DNA of 8,438 nucleotides, from assembly GCA_964600845.1 (NCBI GenBank), contig CAZRJW010000035.1, positions 1-8,438 of the forward strand. The letters run 5' to 3'. Made by a program: the position numbers and the translations under genes. Shown here one piece after another: positions 4,999-8,438 of this stretch. The stretch's first letter is position 1; each line of letters opens with the position of its first letter. The notes beneath the pieces are model-generated. The model was given only the letters and a program-made list of their open reading frames with translations, made no database searches and was not told the DNA's origin. The DNA comes from JAGOTP01 sp964600845 (lineage in GTDB: Bacteria > Patescibacteriota > Patescibacteriia > 2-12-FULL-60-25).

Positions 4999-6258
4999 AT
5001 GAGAACCCTCCGTTCATTGTCTGGCCTTAAAATCACGCCGGGAATGCGAGTCCTGGTGCGTGTTGACTGGAATGTGCCGCTTGAAGGGGGATTGAAGCCC
5101 GAGAATTCGCTGAAGATCGAACGATCGATCGAAACGATTCAGTGGTTGCAATCCAAAAAGGCGGTCATTGTTCTCCTTACGCATCTTGGTCGACCGACGA
5201 AGCCCGACCCGGCCTTTTCGACATCTATCCTTGTTCAGCTCTTGAAGAAGAGCTACGGACTCACGTTGACGCATCATGCCGAGCGCGTGTCGGTGGTGAA
5301 AGAACAAGCAAAATTGCTGCAAGCGCTTGAAGAAGCGGAGCCGAGCTCGGTGCATCTGCTCGAGAACGTCCGGTTTGAGACGGGGGAAGAGAAAAACGCT
5401 GCTCCGCTCGCAAAGGCTTATGCCTCACTTGGAGCCGCGTTCGTGAACGATGCCTTCGCCTCGTGTCATCGAGCACATGCGTCGGTCGTCGGAATTACAA
5501 AGTATCTCGCATCCTTTGCGGGTAAGTCATTGGTCGAGGAAGAAAAAGCCTTGTCGAAATTGCTCGCGGATAAGCCCCGGCCACGACTTGCGGTCGTCGG
5601 CGGCTTGAAGCTTTCGACTAAACTTCCACTCCTCAAGATGTTGCTCGCCCACTTTGATCACGTCCTGATCGGGGGAGCGATGGCGACAACGATTCAGGCA
5701 TCAGTCGGAGTAGGGGTAGGTGCTTCATTTGTTGAAACAGACTGTTTCAAGGAAGCGAAGCGTATTTCAGCGGAACCGGCGCTCGTGCTGCCAGAAGATG
5801 TCGTAGTTGCCGATACGGACCAGCTGAAAACGTATCGCAAAACGACTTGGGACGACATCCAAGAGAATGAACGGGTGGTTGATGTCGGTCCAAAAACGTT
5901 GCGTGCTTGGGGGCAACTGATTTCAAAGGCCAAAGTCTTAGTCTGGAATGGGCCAGTGGGCTTCTTCGAGGTTGCAGCCTTTGGTGTAGGGTCACGCTTC
6001 GTGGCGCGTGCGGTCGGTGCACGTTCAAAGGGCGTAGCCTACGGTGTCGCGGGCGGCGGGGAAACGCTATCCGCGATTCGTGGAGCGAAAGTCGGTGCCT
6101 GGTTTGATCATCTTTCAACGGGTGGCGGAGCACTACTAGAATATTTATCGAAGCAGGGAGAATTGCCAGGGCTTGTGCCATTAATTGAGGCTCAGTCTCT
6201 TCCTAAATCGAAAAAGCCCGTTGCAAAGCGTCCTTCGGTGTCCTCACGTAAGAAATAA
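4999..6258 (+). CDS. pgk: Phosphoglycerate kinase
   Basis: It transfers phosphate from 1,3-bisphosphoglycerate to ADP, the first ATP-yielding step of lower glycolysis, directly after GAPDH. The 419 residues slightly exceed the usual 390-400 of bacterial PGKs because of a basic Lys/Pro/Ser tail from about residue 395. Family blocks are visible in order: VLVRVDWNVPL (18-28), LTHLGRP (60-66), LLENVRF (120-126), NDAFASCHRAHAS (150-162), GGLKLSTK (201-208, K204 and K208), WNGPVGFFE (316-324), GGGET (352-356) and HLSTGGGALLEYL (371-383). Several positions depart from consensus. K39 appears to align with the essential arginine (Arg38 in yeast and human), GGAKV is GGLKL, NDAFGTAHR is NDAFASCHR, and GGGDS/T is GGGET. 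The ATG at 4999 has no Shine-Dalgarno sequence and lies 6 nt after a -10 box. Identity is certain; full activity is likely but rests on the aligned Lys. Confidence 0.96.
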   Translation: MRTLRSLSGLKITPGMRVLVRVDWNVPLEGGLKPENSLKIERSIETIQWLQSKKAVIVLLTHLGRPTKPDPAFSTSILVQLLKKSYGLTLTHHAERVSVVKEQAKLLQALEEAEPSSVHLLENVRFETGEEKNAAPLAKAYASLGAAFVNDAFASCHRAHASVVGITKYLASFAGKSLVEEEKALSKLLADKPRPRLAVVGGLKLSTKLPLLKMLLAHFDHVLIGGAMATTIQASVGVGVGASFVETDCFKEAKRISAEPALVLPEDVVVADTDQLKTYRKTTWDDIQENERVVDVGPKTLRAWGQLISKAKVLVWNGPVGFFEVAAFGVGSRFVARAVGARSKGVAYGVAGGGETLSAIRGAKVGAWFDHLSTGGGALLEYLSKQGELPGLVPLIEAQSLPKSKKPVAKRPSVSSRKK

Positions 6259-6276
6259 TTCAGTTGATTTAACTCT

Positions 6277-7059
6277 ATGCCTACTCCTCTTATTTCTTCA
6301 CCTCCTATGCAAAATAAATCTCTCCTCGTTGTTTCTGTTGTTGTTCTGGTTGCTCTATTCGCTTTTCTTGCTGCGAAGACACGGAACGAGCTCGCCGTGC
6401 ACCGCACGATTGGTCGACCCGTTGATGTTCGGGACACGTTCACGATTGAGGGCGAAGGTAAGGTCTCTGGAACGCCAACACTCGCCGAGCTTTCGTTTGG
6501 CTTGTTGAGCGAAGGGACGGATGTAGCGAAGATCCAACAGGATAACACCCAAAAGGTGAATACGATGATTGCGGCGATCAAGCAGCTGGGTGTGGCGGAT
6601 AAAGATATTCAGACAAGTCAGTATTCGATAAGTCCACGTTACGATTATAATGACGGAGCAACGAAATTGGTTGGCTACTCGATCTCACAGAGTCTCAGTG
6701 TAAAGCTACGTGACCTGTCGAAGATTGGGGACGCGCTCACAAAAATTGGTCAGCTCGGCGGAAATCAAGTAAATGGACCAACCTTCACGATCGATGATCC
6801 AAGCTCATTGAAGCAAGAAGCACGTTTGAAGGCCTTGGAGGATGCGCGTAAGAAGGCAGAAGCACTCTCAGGTGTCTTGGGCGTAAAGGTTGGTCGCGTT
6901 GTAACCTTCAGCGAGTCTTCAAGTAACCCAGGGCCAGTCATGCCAATGTATCGTGAAATGGCCATGGTGAGTGATGCAAAGGCTCAGTCGGCTCCTTCGA
7001 TTGAAACCGGTTCGCTCGATGTGCGTTCAAATGTGTCCGTCACATTCGAAACGCTGTAG
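6277..7059 (+). CDS. SIMPL (DUF541) domain membrane-anchored protein
   Basis: A 260-residue protein with one N-terminal hydrophobic segment (about residues 16-33) and a long extracytoplasmic domain of the SIMPL/DUF541 family. Typical features are FTIEGEGKVSGTPTLAELSFG near the domain start, IQTSQYSISPRYDY followed by VGYSISQSLSVKLRDL in the middle, and an A-rich helix with DARKKAEALSGVLGVKVGRVV before the final strand SNVSVTFETL. Family members include periplasmic BP26/OmpY-type proteins whose biochemical role is poorly known. The ATG at 6277 is chosen, but the in-frame ATG at 6307 would give 250 residues with the membrane segment intact; neither has a Shine-Dalgarno sequence (CACCTCCT before 6307 is the complement of one). 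It follows pgk by 18 nt, so co-transcription is likely. The transcript probably ends at the hairpin at 7078. Confidence 0.88.
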   Translation: MPTPLISSPPMQNKSLLVVSVVVLVALFAFLAAKTRNELAVHRTIGRPVDVRDTFTIEGEGKVSGTPTLAELSFGLLSEGTDVAKIQQDNTQKVNTMIAAIKQLGVADKDIQTSQYSISPRYDYNDGATKLVGYSISQSLSVKLRDLSKIGDALTKIGQLGGNQVNGPTFTIDDPSSLKQEARLKALEDARKKAEALSGVLGVKVGRVVTFSESSSNPGPVMPMYREMAMVSDAKAQSAPSIETGSLDVRSNVSVTFETL

Positions 7060-7077
7060 GATCGTATAAAAACAGTT

Positions 7078-7124
7078 CAGCGCCCGTCGAGTCTCCAGGT
7101 GGATGACTCGGCGGGCGCTGTTTG
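7078..7124. terminator. Shared terminator hairpin between SIMPL gene and G+C-rich gene
   Basis: A 16-bp stem with one G-T wobble (7078-7093 with 7105-7120) has an 11-nt loop. On the plus strand it is followed by TTTGTGTGTG, a weak T-run. On the minus strand it is followed, after AACTG, by TTTTTA. It begins 19 nt after the SIMPL stop and lies about 63 nt past the minus-strand gene's stop. The base-composition change starts at or just left of it. Confidence 0.75.
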
Positions 7125-7183
7125 TGTGTGGGAGTGGGACCCACGAGCGGCTTCTGACCACGTCCGCTGCGAAGCGGGGAAGG

Positions 7184-8401
7184 TCAGCGGGAAGGTGCGT
7201 TCCGCGGCAGACAGACGCGGGTGTTGGGGTCGCGCGCCTGACCGGGGAAGAGCCAGACGTCCGTGTAGCCCAGCCGCGTTGCTTCGGCTTCGCTTGCGAA
7301 CGACCCGCTCAGCCGGCAGTGCGGGACCGCCGTCGTGGGGACGGGCAGAGCGTTGGGGACGACCGCGCTGGGCGGGGGAGTGGGCGGAGCGGTCGGCCTG
7401 ACCGCGATGATCGGTACGATCGGCGGGGGCTGAGGCGTCGGCGCGCGGGGCGGGCTGACCGGTCGGAGGACCGGGGCCTGCACGGGGCGCTGCGCGACCA
7501 CCAGCTTGGTGGGAGGCGTGCGCCGCACCGTCGCGACCACGACGGGGACCGAGCGCGAGGGGACTCGCGGCGGCCTCGTCTGGTTCGTGATCAGATCGGC
7601 GAGGACGCCTCCCAGTCCGTGCTTCTCGCCTCCCGTCAACCGGGCGCCCAGCTGGATGCTGGTGACGGCGAGGAACATGGTCATGAGGACGCCGATGACC
7701 GCGAAGATCACCCGCCGCTGGCTGCGGCGATCATCCGAGGACGGGTCGTCCAGAGGCGCCTTGGCGGGCTCAGGTACTGCCGGAAGAATCTCGGTCACGA
7801 CCTGATCCTGCCGACCGAAGAAGTCCGCCTCAGCCGGCCTGGCAGCGTCGAGTGCCTCGAGGAACGACCGGATCCCCTCGTCGGGATGGAGCTCCTGAGG
7901 GGGCAGATCGACCACGATCGAGCCGTTCTTCGACACGACCTCGGGGGTCGCCGGCGGTTGGGATGCGCGCGGCGGCCTCGGCGGCAGCTGTCGCCAGGTG
8001 GGCGCACCCGTGGCGCTCGAAGGCGTCGCGGGCGGACCGAAGGCGGGACGGTTCGTCACCGGAGCTGCGTCCAGCTCCGCCACCGTGAGTGACGGGTTGT
8101 TGGACGGCGCGGCGATGCCGGGTGCGGCGGCTCCTGCTCCCGGCACGGTGTGCCTGAACTCGGACTCCGCCTCCGGCAGCTTTCGCCCGATGGTGCTCTC
8201 GTCGAAGGCGCGCGACCCGACCGGAGTCGGGTCGTCGACCTCGAGAGCCTCGACCACTTCGACGTCCGCGTTGGCGAGGACCTCGATCTTGATCTCGGCC
8301 GTCCGGTCTTCGTCCGGGGTGGGGGAGCCCTGTGCGGCTCCCTGACCGGGCACGAAGAACCCGGCCTGAGTCGTCGAACCTTGATGATTGCTTTCCGTCA
8401 T
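7184..8401 (-). CDS. Proline/alanine-rich single-pass membrane protein of unknown function
   Basis: I do not recognise this 405-residue protein. Residues 1-230 are hydrophilic and probably mostly disordered, acidic at about 28-60 and Pro/Ala-rich at about 86-155. Two more ordered patches are KNGSIVVDLPPQELHPDEG (158-176) and RSFLEALDAARPAEADFFG (178-196). Basic DDRRSQRR comes directly before one transmembrane helix (about 231-250), so by the positive-inside rule the N-terminal part should be cytoplasmic. Residues 275-360 are a Pro/Val/Arg-rich linker. The C-terminal 45 residues hold two cysteines (C362, C397) around FASEAEATRLGYTDVWLFPG, a possible small disulphide-closed domain outside the membrane. 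Third codon positions are nearly all G or C, unlike every gene to its left. It has a strong Shine-Dalgarno sequence, also unlike them. The reading frame is supported by this codon bias and by the hydrophobic segment. Lateral gain or a chimeric junction is possible. Confidence 0.8.
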   Translation of the reverse strand: MTESNHQGSTTQAGFFVPGQGAAQGSPTPDEDRTAEIKIEVLANADVEVVEALEVDDPTPVGSRAFDESTIGRKLPEAESEFRHTVPGAGAAAPGIAAPSNNPSLTVAELDAAPVTNRPAFGPPATPSSATGAPTWRQLPPRPPRASQPPATPEVVSKNGSIVVDLPPQELHPDEGIRSFLEALDAARPAEADFFGRQDQVVTEILPAVPEPAKAPLDDPSSDDRRSQRRVIFAVIGVLMTMFLAVTSIQLGARLTGGEKHGLGGVLADLITNQTRPPRVPSRSVPVVVATVRRTPPTKLVVAQRPVQAPVLRPVSPPRAPTPQPPPIVPIIAVRPTAPPTPPPSAVVPNALPVPTTAVPHCRLSGSFASEAEATRLGYTDVWLFPGQARDPNTRVCLPRNAPSR

Positions 8402-8405
8402 GAAT

Positions 8406-8412
8406 CCCTCCC
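8406..8412 (-). promoter_or_regulatory. Strong Shine-Dalgarno sequence of the G+C-rich membrane protein gene
   Basis: On the minus strand GGGAGGG lies 4 nt before the ATG at 8401 and fixes that start. It is the only strong Shine-Dalgarno sequence preceding a gene in the window. The remaining bases to 8438 show no recognisable -10 box, so the promoter is probably outside the window. Confidence 0.7.
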
Positions 8413-8438
8413 TTCGAGGGGGTTTGGTCGAAGGATCC

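Noticed and set aside
5747..6181. Minus-strand open frames opposite pgk
   Set aside because: They are Arg/His/Pro-rich shadows of a conserved gene, with no Shine-Dalgarno site, promoter or domain pattern.
6299..6306. CACCTCCT before the internal ATG at 6307
   Set aside because: It is the complement of a Shine-Dalgarno site, not one itself, so it does not support the downstream start.
7134..7177. Short hairpins GTGGG-A-CCCAC and CCGCT-GCGA-AGCGG downstream of the G+C-rich gene
   Set aside because: Stems of 5 bp without T-runs are expected by chance in G+C-rich sequence; the hairpin at 7078-7120 is the better terminator.
7103..8092. Long plus-strand open frame opposite the G+C-rich gene
   Set aside because: Its translation is dominated by Arg and Gly with no hydrophobic or domain pattern. 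It is the expected shadow of a minus-strand gene with G/C third positions, and the minus frame has the Shine-Dalgarno site and membrane helix.
1..8438. CRISPR arrays, insertion sequences, defence or toxin-antitoxin genes
   Set aside because: Looked for on both strands; there are no regularly spaced direct repeats, transposase motifs, terminal inverted repeats with target duplications, or small paired toxin-antitoxin frames.

Overview
This window most resembles a chromosomal stretch from an uncultured Candidate Phyla Radiation (Patescibacteria)-type bacterium. That is an inference from three things: compact single-gene transcription units, small Gmad2-domain and SIMPL-domain envelope proteins of a kind common in that group, and start codons that mostly lack a Shine-Dalgarno sequence. 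The standard bacterial code fits, with TGA used as stop by several genes. Base composition is moderate and mixed from position 1 to about 7070 (hand counts of 21/60 to 36/60 G+C in sampled 60-base lines). It then rises abruptly to about 40-43/60 from roughly 7125 to the end.

Layout, left to right. The 3' two-thirds of a glyceraldehyde-3-phosphate dehydrogenase gene (gap) overlaps by 4 nt a membrane-anchored metallophosphoesterase. Next come inorganic pyrophosphatase (ppa) with a terminator, a small nucleoside 2-deoxyribosyltransferase-like protein, and a ferredoxin-NADP reductase-type flavoprotein behind a good promoter. A tRNA-Ile(GAT) follows with its own promoter and terminator, then a short-chain dehydrogenase/reductase. 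A convergent intergenic region with two stacked hairpins precedes a minus-strand Gmad2 lipoprotein. That gene diverges from phosphoglycerate kinase (pgk) across a 28-bp gap that holds a palindromic TAGTATACTA core. A SIMPL/DUF541 membrane-anchored protein follows. Beyond a shared hairpin lies a minus-strand, G+C-rich gene for a 405-residue single-pass membrane protein rich in proline and alanine, whose function I do not recognise.

Together the conserved genes cover lower glycolysis (gap, pgk), removal of pyrophosphate (ppa), nucleotide salvage or hygiene (deoxyribosyltransferase-like) and NAD(P)H redox work (flavoprotein, SDR). Three envelope-facing proteins (metallophosphoesterase, Gmad2 lipoprotein, SIMPL protein) are interspersed. 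I see no mobile element, CRISPR array or obvious defence system.

The most notable signals are these: the palindromic, apparently leaderless bidirectional promoter between the lipoprotein gene and pgk; a wider pattern of -10-like boxes close to start codons; substitutions at conserved positions of PGK; the AT-rich perfect hairpin next to a GC-rich terminator at 4350-4417; and the abrupt change in composition and translation signal at about 7060-7125. That last change could mark a laterally acquired gene or a chimeric assembly or clone.
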